A stretch of 48,820 bases of DNA, from the NCBI RefSeq assembly GCF_001661265.1, contig NW_017566993.1, forward strand, positions 689,826-738,645. Reading direction: 5' to 3'. The first letter of the stretch is position 1. Every line of letters starts with the position of its first letter. Origin of the DNA: Saitoella complicata NRRL Y-17804 (taxonomy: Eukaryota > Ascomycota > Saitoellomycetes > Saitoellales > Saitoellaceae). The notes under the pieces are model-generated. The model was not told the DNA's origin and ran no database searches. It worked only from the letters and a program-made list of their open reading frames with translations. Below are positions 11,354 through 22,800 of the stretch, one piece after another. The position numbers and the translations under genes were made by a program.

Positions 11354-12969
11354 ATGACAGTCGCAATGGAGAAGGATAAACATCATGATTCAGAGTCAGA
11401 GTCAACGACAACAATCCCGGTAGATGGGGGTCCACCTCTTGAAACTGGCGCAGATCGCGACCTTGAGCCGGCGCATCCCGAGAACGAGAAGAAGCTTCGT
11501 GTGGAGGATGATGTTACCCTCGTCGAGTTCAAGGATGGCGACCCGCTGAATCCTTTGAACATGTCTCCAGCACGAAAATGGTTGATCACAATTATTGTCT
11601 CAAACGCATCCCTATGCGTGACCTGTAACTCCTCAATCTACGTACGTCCTATTCCTCCCTTCACTCTTTTTCCTCTTCTATCAGCTAACAATGGCGACAG
11701 ACATCAACATACACCGGAATCCAAGATTCTCTCCACATATCCCACATTGTCGCAATCATCGGCCTAACCCTCTTCATCGCTGGCCTAGGAACCGGTCCCC
11801 TCTTCCTCGCCCCCCTCTCAGAATTCTTCGGCCGCCGCCCAATCTACCTAATCTCCTACACCCTCTTCTGCCTCCTCAACATCCCTCTCGCCCTCTCCCC
11901 AACCGTCTGGCTTTTCCACCCCGTTCGATTCATCCACGGTATGACCGGATCGGCGTTTTTGTCCGTAGCGGGAGGTACGGTGAGTGATATGTTTGCGAAG
12001 AAAGATCTTGGAGGACCAATGGCGGTGTATACTGCCAGTCCGTTTCTGGGACCTGTTGTGGGTCCGATATTGGGTGGATTTATTGTCGCGGGCGCGGGAT
12101 GGAGGTGGGTGTTTTGGGTGAGTTTGATATGGAGTTTCGTCGTGCTTATTGCGATTGCGCTCGGTGTCCCCGAGACTTATGCGCCCAAGCTTCTCGTCAA
12201 GGTCGCTGCTCGGGAACGTCAAGAAACAGGCAATCCCAACTTGCGGGCGCCAATGGAAGTCTCCCAGAAATCCATCCTGAAGACGATCGGGGTTTCGGTC
12301 CTCCGTCCCTTCCAACTTCTCATTTACGAACCCATCATCCTCGCACTCAACATCTACACCGCTTTCCTCCTCGGCATCCTCTACCTCTTCTTCCAAGCCT
12401 TCCCACTCGTTTTCCACGTTTCTCATGGGTTTCCGTCATCGTGTACTGGGTTGGCATTCTTGGGAATTGGGATTGGGATGGTTGGAGCTACGTTGTCACA
12501 GCCGTATTGGAATGGGCTTTATGCTAGAAGGGCGCAGGAGTTGGCGGAGAAGGGGGAGGCGATGGTGCCAGAGGAACGGTTGAGAGGTGCCATGGTTGGT
12601 GGAGTGCTGGTTCCCGTTGGGATGTTGTGGTTCGCTTTCACCTCTTACAAAAGCATCCACTGGATCGTGCCCATCATCGCCGGTATACCCTTCGGTGCTG
12701 GTGTACTCTTGGTTTACATCCCAGTCTTCTCCTTCTTGGTCGATTCGTACCGGGTTTACGCGGCGAGTGCACTCGCGAGTAATTCGTTTGTGAGGAGTAG
12801 TTTCGCGGCGGGGTTCCCGCTTTTCTCGAGTGCGATGTATGCGAGGTTGGGGAATGTCTGGGCGAGTGCGGTTCTTGGGTTTATTTGTCTGGCGATGATG
12901 CCGATACCGTTCTTTTTCTTCTACAAGGGACAAACATTGAGAAAGTGGAGTCGGTATGCTTATTCTTGA
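11354..12969 (+). CDS. MFS transporter, DHA1 drug/polyamine:H+ antiporter type
   Basis: Membrane exporter of 518 residues in two exons, 11354-11641 and 11701-12969. The 59-bp intron 11642-11700 (GTACGT...GACAG, phase 0) joins NSSIY to TSTYTGIQDSLHIS. A charged cytosolic N-terminus (about 85 residues) ends in the family phrase DGDPLNPLNMSPARKW. Twelve membrane segments follow. Motif A is GPLFLAPLSEFFGRRPIY, and the antiporter motif C region reads FLGPVVGPILGGFI. Relatives move drugs, polyamines or secondary metabolites. It is the nearest transporter to sidA, about 1.5 kb away across a 5S gene and a gene-free stretch, but it is not of the 14-helix siderophore-importer (SIT) type. A role in siderophore export is possible but only a guess. 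Confidence 0.92.
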
Positions 12970-13105
12970 GTGTTGACGAGAAAGCAGAGGCAACAGAAGG
13001 AAGGAATTGGCATTTGATACCGAAGCATTTCTGCATACCTATATTAATAATTTCAACAAAAATATGAATACAATTGCATTCGGATCAAAAGGAATGGCAG
13101 TATAA

Positions 13106-13222
13106 GATACAGCACCCGAGTATTCCCAGCTGGTCTCCCACGCTAGTACTGACTGGGCCCTATGATGCTTAACTTAGGAGATCGGACGGGATCCTGTGCT
13201 TTCATCATGGTATGGCCGTATC
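13106..13222 (-). rRNA. 5S ribosomal RNA gene
   Basis: On the minus strand: GATACGGCCATACC at the 5' end, GAAAGCACAGGATCCCGTCC, GATCTCCTAAGTTAAGC (A-box/loop region), CAGTACTAGCGTGGGAGACC, and GGGTGCTGTATC at the 3' end. The ends GATAC and GTATC pair as helix I. The length of 117 bases fits. A T-run follows about 16 bases after the end. This is a dispersed single 5S gene, as in many fungi; AAGTTAAGCA and the internal promoter look intact. Confidence 0.95.
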
Positions 13223-14418
13223 TGATAGTCCTTTTTTTGGAATAAACTCATCTCAAATGCAGCGGAATCGAGCTGTGATGTATCTTCGATTGCCCACGAA
13301 GGCGGAGGCTGGATCGTAGTCGAGTTTGCGCAGAGCAACGCAATCCGCAGAAGATGTGATAGGAATACCGCCTCCTCCTGAATGTTAACTTGTGGTTTTT
13401 GTCCTTACTGAGGCATTTTCACATAACCATGGTGATCGTGTGCGAAAACACGTTGTTCCACAAAGGGAATGTCCTGCCACCTGTTATTATCTGACACAAA
13501 AAAGAGAGAAGGGTGATGTGACGATATTCCCTGTTGCAAGCGACGTGTCGGGAACGCGCGACAGGTTTTGGCACAGAAGAACGCTTGCCACACACACCGT
13601 ACTCGTGATCGTTCATATCGTTGCAATCTGGTTATGAGCACCGATGGTCATTGAAAAGCGGCCTTACGTGGGTTGAATGTTTGATCGAATGTCTCCATCG
13701 GTCGTAACTGTTGGGCTCCATCCTCCACTTGCAAAGTATTGAACGTTCCCACGCATCCTGAATGGTGCCGGCATTTGCAAACGTTCCCATTTGATGGCGA
13801 AGACGAGCAATGTGAGGGACAAGGGCGTGTACGATATGGATAGCATGGCGGAGGTAGTGAGAGAGAAGGCTCTGTACCAACAGAAGATATTTTTACACTT
13901 TGCACCGGTTCCTCCGTGAAGTCAGCTCGCAGATCTAAACTCGGTAATTTCTGTGAGTATTATCAGATATGCCCATGGCCGCCATAGACATCTGCAGCTG
14001 CGGATATCGATGTCTCGAAAAAACCGTACCTTCATGGATCCAGCTGTACGAACCGCCATCACTCATTCGAGCAACATCTCCATGGTTCGGGGTAATCCTC
14101 GATATCCGTCACACTCCCTCTAGATCTTCGAACCCGCACGCCTGTATGTCGATCTCGGAATGAACAGAAAGACAAAGTTGGGCAAGTCACAAGCATGGCC
14201 ATACAGTTACAAGGAACAGACAGAACTTCAGCCAAAATGATCCCCTTAATCGAGTACCTGATATATACTTCAAAAAAATCACAAACCCAACAACGATAAC
14301 GTTACCCCGCATCCCTCCCCCACAAAAATGGAAAATGAGTAAAACAACTCCCGAGTCCCATGAGACCAGCTCTCTATGTACCACCATAAACATCCCAGAA
14401 GTTCAACCCCATTTTGAT
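13223..14418. other. Gene-poor stretch with possible minus-strand coding remnants
   Basis: About 1.2 kb between the 5S gene and the sidA stop. On the minus strand, 13253-13380 reads GGGGIPITSSADCVALRKLD and on to RRYITARFRCI with a stop at 13253-13255, preceded by an intron-like acceptor (GTTAACATTCAG). Further upstream on that strand, 13640-13830 reads QMGTFANAGTIQDAWERSIL and KWRMEPNSYDRWRHSIKHST. These may be leftover exons of one decayed or unusually spliced gene. I cannot name a family. The rest is featureless. Confidence 0.3.
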
Positions 14419-15894
14419 TCAAGCGTTAAGAACACTCTCAACAACCTCCCACCCCCTAACCCCCAACACACTCAACAAAGAATCACTCAACCCATGCGTC
14501 CTCTCACACGTCCCCTGCAACCAAATCCTCGGTCCTTCCTTCCCATCTACCAGCTGCACACGATAATCACGAGAAATAACGATATCTTCCTCCTCGCTTA
14601 CCTCACCATCCGCGGACCCGGATCGGGTTGCGGCGGTACGGAGGAGGTGGGAGAGGGGCGCGAGGAGGGTGCGGTAGAGTGCGCGGTGGTATCCCGTACC
14701 CAAGAAAATGGCATCATACGTTTCTTGATACTCCTCCCCCGTCGCCGCATTCCTCATCTGTAGCGTAAATGACTCGTCCTCATTCGGTTTCACTGCCAGA
14801 ATTTCTCTGCGAGTCAAGATCTGCGCACGGGGACGAGTGCGTGAAGTGTCTGGGTGTAAGTTGTCCTGGATATACAAGTCCTCATACAACTCCTCCAATA
14901 ACTCATTCCTCACAACACCATAATTCGTCGCACGAAGGTCTTGACGGACGCCGTCTCTCTCCGTCTCAGACATATCAAAGAACACATCCGTGGATTCTGG
15001 GTTGAAGACTTCGTTGACGAAGGGGCTGTCGTCTGAGGGTTTCAAAGCGCGTGCACGGATGACGAGGTCGATTTCGGAGGAGGAGGGGAGGATGTGGGTG
15101 AGGTGCCTGAAGATCTCGGCGGATGATTGACCTCCGCCCAGGACGGCCACGCGGCGAAGGGTGGGGAGGGGGAGGGATGGGAGTGAGGTGAGGAAGGAGG
15201 AGGAGTGGATTAGGCGTGGATGCGGGGTGTATTTTGCGAACAATGTCGGGAACCTCGCTTGGCCTCCCGTACTGAGGATGAGATTGCGGGTGAGGTAGGT
15301 CTCGGTCTCGTTGTTCAGCACGTTCCTCGCCGTGACGCGCACGACCCTTCCACCCTCCAACTCCGTCGTCTCAACACCCACGACCTCGCGTGAGTACCTA
15401 ACAACCTCCCCAAACCTCCCCGCCGCCCAACGGAGGTAATCCTCATACTCCTCGCGTCTCGGATAAAAAGTCCCGAGATTGATGTAGTTCACAAGTCGTC
15501 CCTTACTCTTCAAGTAACACAGGAAAGAGAAAGAAGAGGTGGGATCGCGGAGGGTACACATATCCTTCAGGAACGAGATTTGCATACGGGAACCTGGGAT
15601 CAACATCCCCGGGTGCCAACGGAACTGTGCTTGTTTCTCCAGGAATAAGACCGAGGAGGCTGGAGCGGTTTCGGAGGAGGGAGAAGGGGGGGTAGAGGTT
15701 GCGTAACCGCTGTCTGCGAGGGAGCCGCGGTGGCCGGGGAAGCCTTTGGTGTAGGAGGAGAAGATGTGGGATGTTGCGGGGTGGTCATGGAGGGCTACGG
15801 CGATCGCCAAACCGGCTGGGCCGAAACCTGCGCAGAGGATGTCGTGGATGGTGCCGTTCATGGTTGTGCTGCCAATGTCCATGTCAGTCCTCAT
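14419..15894 (-). CDS. sidA: L-ornithine N5-monooxygenase (siderophore pathway first enzyme)
   Basis: FAD- and NADPH-dependent hydroxylase that converts L-ornithine to N5-hydroxyornithine, the committed step of hydroxamate siderophore synthesis; homologous to Aspergillus SidA and Ustilago Sid1. Single exon, 491 residues, normal length. FAD site DILCAGFGPAGLAIAVALHD near residue 20. Substrate/FAD region KQAQFRWHPGMLIPGSRMQ, SFLKDMCTLRDPTSSFSFL and LVNYINLGTFYPRREEYEDY. NADPH site RRVAVLGGGQSSAEIFRHL near residue 250. The C-terminal ATGY-type motif reads DAIFLGTGYHRAL. The most upstream ATG (MRTDMDIGSTTMNG) is used; later Mets at residues 5 and 12 are possible. It is transcribed divergently from the NRPS through a 0.93-kb promoter with three iron-GATA sites, which strongly suggests shared regulation. 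Confidence 0.96.
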   Translation of the reverse strand: MRTDMDIGSTTMNGTIHDILCAGFGPAGLAIAVALHDHPATSHIFSSYTKGFPGHRGSLADSGYATSTPPSPSSETAPASSVLFLEKQAQFRWHPGMLIPGSRMQISFLKDMCTLRDPTSSFSFLCYLKSKGRLVNYINLGTFYPRREEYEDYLRWAAGRFGEVVRYSREVVGVETTELEGGRVVRVTARNVLNNETETYLTRNLILSTGGQARFPTLFAKYTPHPRLIHSSSFLTSLPSLPLPTLRRVAVLGGGQSSAEIFRHLTHILPSSSEIDLVIRARALKPSDDSPFVNEVFNPESTDVFFDMSETERDGVRQDLRATNYGVVRNELLEELYEDLYIQDNLHPDTSRTRPRAQILTRREILAVKPNEDESFTLQMRNAATGEEYQETYDAIFLGTGYHRALYRTLLAPLSHLLRTAATRSGSADGEVSEEEDIVISRDYRVQLVDGKEGPRIWLQGTCERTHGLSDSLLSVLGVRGWEVVESVLNA

Positions 15895-15904
15895 TCATTA
15901 CCCC

Positions 15905-15971
15905 GGGTGTATGCTTCGTCTCCGGGGATGTATGCTACTCTTGCTCACCTCTGCTACTGGATGTATGCTAC
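15905..15971 (-). promoter_or_regulatory. Three copies of an AGCATACAYYC motif in the sidA leader
   Basis: Read on the sidA strand, AGCATACATCC occurs at 15969-15959 and again, followed by CCG, at 15934-15924, and a variant AGCATACACCC at 15915-15905. The last lies 11 bases before the ATG. All point in the same direction. The same word recurs upstream of two other minus-strand genes (see findings). Function unknown; a transcription-factor site or a UTR element are both possible. Confidence 0.55.
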
Positions 15972-16101
15972 CCTTGCAACTGGAAAAAGTCGAGGACGGG
16001 CACGGTGTCCTTAATACAAACGCTCCCTCGCCGATGCGCCGTATAAGGTAAGTCGATGATCAGTGTGGCTCGCCCGCTAACCACCAGGTGGGATTAGCGC
16101 C

Positions 16102-16110
16102 ATCTGATAA
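16102..16110 (+). promoter_or_regulatory. Iron-GATA repressor site ATCTGATAA (1 of 3)
   Basis: Exact match to ATCWGATAA, the extended GATA element bound by fungal iron regulators (SreA, SRE, Urbs1, Fep1 family). It lies 208 bases upstream of the sidA ATG. Binding is inferred from the known consensus. Confidence 0.75.
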
Positions 16111-16449
16111 TTGTGATGGTCGGATCAGCGGAGTGGGCAGATGCGGCGATGATCTGCAGCTGCCTAGAGAGAGCAGCTGATCTGAGGACATGCTTCGGAC
16201 GATAACCAGAGAGCCCGAGCATTGGCTAATTCCTCGCTCTTCCGTGCGTACGATGTACGTATACGAGCTCGAGGAACCGAGATCGATACCGTGAATTCGA
16301 AGCTGCAAAACGCGAGATCGTGTTCAACGCATGAATGAATGCGCAATCGTGCGTCTGAATCATGACCAATTGCAAGCTTTTCCGTCTCCTCGCTCCCCCA
16401 CCATCACAGCACCGAGTCCATCAAGGTCATCTCTCCCTCCATTAGCTCG

Positions 16450-16458
16450 ATCAGATAA
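16450..16458 (+). promoter_or_regulatory. Iron-GATA repressor site ATCAGATAA (2 of 3)
   Basis: Exact ATCWGATAA match (W = A) near the middle of the shared promoter, between sidA (minus) and the NRPS (plus). Confidence 0.75.
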
Positions 16459-16694
16459 TTTACCCTTGCGCTAAAATGCATCCACACCTCACACCCAATG
16501 CACCCGAGTCGTTCATGCCAACACCAGCTAACGTTGTTAACGGCGCGGAATTGCTAGGAGCCGCGGTGGGGTGGACCGAGACTGCTCATCTCACCCAGCA
16601 AAGGGGCGGACGGGTGAGGCGCAGCGGTTGTGTGTGAGAGATATCTGATCTTGATCGACGATCTAGTTACCAGAGTAGGCTAGTGGCTGTCAAA

Positions 16695-16703
16695 TTATCA
16701 GAT
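16695..16703 (-). promoter_or_regulatory. Iron-GATA repressor site ATCTGATAA (3 of 3)
   Basis: Exact match on the minus strand (TTATCAGAT on plus), 124 bases before the NRPS ATG. A near match, ATCAGATAT, is on the minus strand around 16641-16649. Confidence 0.75.
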
Positions 16704-16762
16704 CCAACGACACTTGACTAAGCCCAAGAGTGGGAAGGCAAAGACTGGGAAGGCATCAGGCT

Positions 16763-16768
16763 TATAAG
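16763..16768 (+). promoter_or_regulatory. TATA-like box of the NRPS gene
   Basis: TATAAG lies about 60 bases upstream of the NRPS ATG, with a GATA site 60 bases further up. Supported by sequence and spacing only. Confidence 0.4.
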
Positions 16769-16826
16769 GGTCACCGCCCTCAGCTGGCAAGGCGACGAGC
16801 AAAGGGCAACGCATTCATTCTCTGCA

Positions 16827-19800
16827 ATGCTCTACACAACAATCCTACCCACCCTCACCACTTCCACCACCATCAATGCCTCCAACACCGTCTCTCCCAC
16901 CCGTCTTCCTTCCGGAACATCTCAGGCGTCCGTTTTGAATGCCATCACCTCTTTTATGAGGGGTGTATGCGATTTAGACGCGGACGAGGATGTCGTGTTT
17001 GCGGTCGAGGACGACGAGGGTGAGATGAAGGTTTGTGTTGGTGGGGTAGTTGGAGAGGGTGAGGTCGATGGGGAGGGGTTACTTGTTTCTTTCTCCCGCG
17101 TTCATGGACGAAGTGATGTCCCGCATTTAGTCATTCATGGTGGGGAGATGAGGATGTATAATCATCTCTCCGCCGACTACATCCTCGAATCCATTGTCAA
17201 GCTCATCAAGGGAGAGACCATGAGGGAGGCGATATTGAATTCTGAGCCGGAGGTGTTGGATAATGACCAAGGGCTTCACCACATGTTCCTTGACTCTGCA
17301 CGCGCGTTTCCGGCTCGTGTCGCGATTCGGTATCTCGACTCTCTCGGTTCGGACCAAGAGACCTGGACGTACGCCGAACTCGCCGCACTCTCCTCTCGTG
17401 TCGCGAATCGTCTTCCACTCTCCACTTTTGCGGGAACGACTGGAGTCGTGGCGGTGTATCTACCGCATCCGCATCATCCGCTCTTTTATGCCTCTATCTT
17501 GGGTGTACAGCGTCGTGGGCACGCTTACTGTCCCATCATCCCCGGCGTGACGCCCCTGGAGCGCGTCAAGTTCTTGTTAGGCGACATGTCCGCCACCGCA
17601 GTCCTCACCACCTCCACCCTCAAACCCGAGATCGAATCAATCTTCGCGGGCCAAGTCTTCGTTGTCGACGACCTTCTCTCCACGAAGGATGTGGTTGAGG
17701 AGGTCGTGGAGGGTGAGGGGGAGAAAGTCGCGAAGGGGCAGACTGGGTATATTTTGTATACGTCTGGATCGACTGGGATGCCGAAGGGAGTACAGTTGTC
17801 GCACCGAAACGCTGTTAATGCGATTCGTGCTCATTATCCTTACTTCCGTTCCTCCTCCTCGTCCACCCCGCAGCGGTTTTTGCAGTTTGCGAGTGTCACG
17901 TTTGATGTTTCTATTTTGGAGATTTATTTACCGCTCAGTCTGGGGTGGGAACTTTGTACTGCGCCTTCAGACGTCCTGCACTCGGATCTGGCGGGGACGA
18001 TCGCGGGGTTGGGGATCGAGCATATGGAGTTGACGCCGACTGTTGCGTCACTTGTTAGTGCGGGGGAGTGTCCCTCCATCAAGAGTTTGATGACGATTGG
18101 GGAGATGTTGACCCCCCGTGTCGTCGATAACTGGTGTCCTCCCTCGAAGGATGGGGAGGAGAAGAGGGTAGTGTTGCACAACGCGTACGGACCAACCGAG
18201 ACCGCGATTCATTGTTCCTGCTCGTGGGATTTCGGAGTAGGGAGACGCTGTGCTGATATCGGTATTCCACTCTCCACATGTGCCATGATGGTCATGGATT
18301 TCCGCACGCCTACACTTCTACCCGTTGGGTATGTAGGCGAACTAGTCGTTGGTGGACCTCAGGTCTCCGAACTTGGGTACCTAAATCGGGAGTCATTGAA
18401 CAAAGAGGTGTTTTTCGAGTGGAACGGTATGCCTGTTTACCGTACCGGTGATAAAGGCCGGATATTGCCTGGGGGGCGGATGGAGTGTTTGGGACGTGTG
18501 GGTGGGGGACAAGTCAAGGTCCGGGGTGGACAGCGTGTTGAATTGGGCGAGGTCTCGTTTGCGGTTCAACGCTCGTTGACGCATGCCATGGCGGAGGTTA
18601 TCTCGTTTGTGGCGGGTGAGGGGGAGCTCGTCACGTTCGTTGTTGGGAAACAACAGACGCAGAGTGAGGAAGATGTGAGGAGGGGTGCGGGGAGGTGGGT
18701 GCCGGGGTATATGGTACCGGGTGTTGTGCGGTGGGTTGAAGCTGTGCCTAAGACTGCCTCTGGGAAGACTGATATGAAGGCTGTGAAGGCGATGTATGCG
18801 GGTATGCCTCGTTCGGGCCCCTCCGATGCTGAGCACGAGCGAGATGATGACAGCGAGTGGACACCGAGGGAGGAGATGGTTAGGGATGCGATTGTGGAGG
18901 TTGCCGCGGGAGTTGAGGTAAGTCAGGTAAGGAAGGGGAGTGAGCTGAGGGTCCTTGGTGTCGATTCGATTGGAGTTATTAAGCTTATTGCTGCGTTAAG
19001 GAAAAAGGGGGTTGAGGGGTTAGCTGTGTCGGATGTTGTCCGTGCCGGAACCGTTGCAGATATTGCTGCGCTTATCAAAGACGAGGGTAAAGCGGAACAT
19101 GTTGAGAATGTTGATGCGCAGAGGTGGGTGGGGTTGACGGGGTTGGTTGAGGGTGCGGAGAGTGTTGTGCCTGCTACCCCGATTCAGGAGGCGATGATTG
19201 CCGAGACGATCAAGGATGCTGAAGGCAGGAGGTATTACAACTGGGTCTTGCTTGAGATTGCTGAGGGCGTCGAGGCTTCGATTGTTGAGCAGGCTTGGAA
19301 GAGCTTGGTTGAGGCGAATGAGGCGCTCAGGACTGGGTTTGTCGTGAGCCCTGAGGATGTAAAGGAGTCGGAGTTCTTGCAGGTTGTGTACCCTGCTTCG
19401 CATCCGGTTGACTTTTCTGTTGAGGATGGCGAGGTCGAGGAAGTTGTCAACAAGCACAAGGAGGTTACGTTGACGATTGAGTCGATGCATCAGCCACCGC
19501 TTTCTGCGAAGTTGGTCAATGGGAAGTGGTTGTCTGTCATGATTTACCACGGCTTGTTTGATGGATGGGCGATGGAGTCGATTGTGCGTGATCTTGCGGC
19601 GTACATCTCTGACCCCACCGCCATCATCTCTCGTCCTCAGTTTAGGAAGGTGACGGAGTATGCCAAGCGCGAACGTGATTCAACACCCGCTCGCACCTAC
19701 TGGACTGAACTCCTTAAGGACGTGCAACCTGTTCAGATGCCGAACCTTACCGGCCGTAGGTTCGTCCCGAGGAAGATTGCGCACGAGAAGTTGTCGCTCA

Positions 19801-22800
19801 AGAGTTCCGTCGAGGATATTGAGGCGTTCGCACGGAGTCGGGGTATCACGCCACAGGTTTTGTTACAGACTGCTTGGGCGTGGTTGTTGGGGATGTATAC
19901 TGAGAGTAAGGATGTCGTGTTCGGCACCGTCGTGTCTGGACGCACCATCCCCGTCGCGGGCGTCGAGGATGTCATTGGTGTTTGTATCAACACGCTTCCT
20001 ACTCGCGTGGGTCTCGAGGCTACAAAGACGATTGCCGAAGTCTTCCGTTTGTTGCAGAAGGACGGTACGGATGTTCTTGAGCATGTTGATCTTCCCTTGC
20101 GGGCTGTGAAGGCTTTGGCTGGGGTGGAGGCTGCTGAGACGTTGTTTGATACCATCCTTGTTTACCAGAAGACGCTGCATACTGGTGATGAGCAAAGCGC
20201 CGTTGTCAAGCAGGTCGATGGCGAGGACAGGCTCGAGTACACTGTTCTTGTCGAGGCTGAGGCTACTGGCAATGAACTCGAGTTGAGGGTGACGTATGAG
20301 CAGGCCAAGCTGCCTGCTGAACAGTGCAAGATCATGCTCGCTCAGCTTGATTCCCTCGTTGATGGGATGATGAGGATGGAGCCCACGTCTACGCTGGATG
20401 AGTTGGTTTCAATGTTGGGTCAGGAGCTGGTGTCTGTGGTCCCCGCTGAACCTGTCTTCGAGTCTATGAAGGATGAGCCGAAAACCATGCACGAGATGTT
20501 TGAGCTCACTGCGAAGAACTTCCCCGAGAAGGTCGCGATTGAGGTCGCTACGGACTTTGTCGATGGAACCCCGAAGTCGTCTGCGTTGACGTATGAGCAA
20601 CTCAATGCCCGTGCGAATCAGGTTGCGAACTACTTGGTTAGTGAAGGTTCTCGCGTGGAAGAGATTGTTGCTATCAACATGGATCGAAGCATCCACATGT
20701 ACGTTGCTATCCTAGCTGTTCTCAAGGCTGGAGGCGCCTACATGCCCATCATTCCTCAAGCACCAAAGGACAGAGTTGAGCACATGGTCTCTGCCACCGA
20801 ATGTCGTTTCTGTCTTACCACATCATCCGACGACAAAGCCGTAGCCTCGCACCTGCCAGCGTCAGTGAAGATTATCGAAGTGGACGTTATGGATCTCTCT
20901 GCTCAAAGCCAAGGGAATATGACGCGAGGCGTGGATCCCTCGGCTCTGGCCTACGTGTTCTTCACGTCGGGTACCACAGGCACTCCCAAGGGTGTATGCG
21001 TGGAGCATGGCAATGTTGTTTACAACCTTGCTGCGCTCACACGCATATACCCATACGGACCCGAATCGAGGTTCCTACAGTTTTCTACTTTCCATTTCGA
21101 TGTTTCCGTTTTCGAGATCTTCTTTGCTTGGAAGACCGGCATGGTCCTTTGTACGGCCCGCCAAGATCTCCTGCTCCGCGATCTCGAAGCAGCCTTCCGC
21201 GCGTTACGCGCTACGCATTCCAACCTCACTCCGACCGCAGCAGGTCTCTTGCGCAGAGATAATGTTCCATCTCTCGAAGTCCTCATCTGCGTCGGAGAAG
21301 AGATCACCGACAAAATCGTGAGTGAGTGGCATGGTCGACGTCTTTTCAACGGGTACGGTCCCACCGAGGCGACGAATATTTGTCACCTCTATGACCAGGT
21401 CCCGGCAGACGCGTCTGGCGGCAACATCGGGCGTGTCGTCCCGATGACTTCCGCGTATATCTTGTCTAACGACTTGAAGCCAGTCCCCCGCGGTGCTGTC
21501 GGTGAACTCTGCGTTGGTGGTCCACAGGTGACTCGCGGTTACCTCAAGATGCCCGAGTTGACCGCGCAGAAGTTCTTCGAGCTCGAAGGTGCAGGACGTG
21601 TTTACAAAACCGGAGACTTCGCTCGCCTTCTTCCTGACGGGTCCTTCTACTTCCTCGGCCGACGTGATGGTCAGGTAAAGATCCGTGGTTTCCGTATCGA
21701 ACTCGGTGAAATCAGTGCGTCATTGTCCAAGTCAAAGAAGGTTAACGAGGCGATCACCATCGTCGTTGGATCAACCAAGCAATCGAAACTTGTTTCCTTC
21801 GTTGTGCCGACCGCGTCCATGTCGCAGAAGTGTGCAGTTGTCTCGGCTTCGACTGGATACGATGTCCCGTCTTTCGTCAAGGAGCTCTTTGATGCCGCAC
21901 AACAGGCTCTGCCGTTTTACATGGTTCCCTCTGCTGTCGTCCTCGTTAGCCACCTGCCGCTTGGTAGCACCAACAAGGTTGACAAGGCACAGCTTCTGAA
22001 GGTCTATTCCGAGCTCGACAGCTCCGCTCGTGACATCTTCACCGCTGGCTCTGCCGCCGAAGACAATGACGGTGGCGATTGGTCTGATGTCGAGATCTCT
22101 TTGCGAGATGCTCTTGCGAATGTTTCTGGAGTTGACGTTGTTGACATCGGCCGATCAACATCCATTTACAAGCTCGGGTTGGATTCCATTTCTGCCATCA
22201 GGTTATCTCAGCACTTGAGAAAAGTCGGCTTCCATCAGCTTGATGTCTCGCAAATCATGCGTAACCCCACGATCCGTCAGCTTGCTGGAGTTGTTTCAAG
22301 GACTGTGAGGACCGAGTCTTCTGGTACAGACCGCTTCACTCGCGGTGAAGAAGTGATGCGAGCTTTTGCCGACAGACATATGGACCAAATCCTCCAGTCG
22401 TTGGAACTATCCCAGGCAGAGATCGAGGACATCCTGATATGTACCCCATTGCAAGAAGGTATGCTGGGAGACTCTTCACGCTTCCAGGGCTCGTACTACA
22501 ACCACGCAGTCTATGAGGTCACCGCAGACGTGGACCTGAAGCGCCTTGAGGCAGCCTGGCGGGTGGTCGTGGAAAGGCATCCGATGATGCGCACATGCTT
22601 CTGTATCACTGAAGACCCGCATTATCCGTTCGCTCAAGTGGTTCTCAAAAAGCACCAACTGCCATGGTCTGTAACTGAAATATCTGGGGATAACCTTCTT
22701 ACTGCCGTCGATGAACACATTGCTTGCATTGGTGCTGCCCTTGACGTTCGTCGCCCGCCGTACCACTTTGGTGTTCTTCGAGCTAGCGACAAAACGGTCA

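Noticed and set aside
11354-12969. MFS gene as a siderophore-iron importer
   Set aside because: Twelve helices and DHA1 motifs; SIT importers have 14 helices and different signatures.
18915-18935. GTAAGT-like donor inside the T1 domain
   Set aside because: The frame continues without a break through the carrier motif LGVDSIG; splicing here would destroy it.
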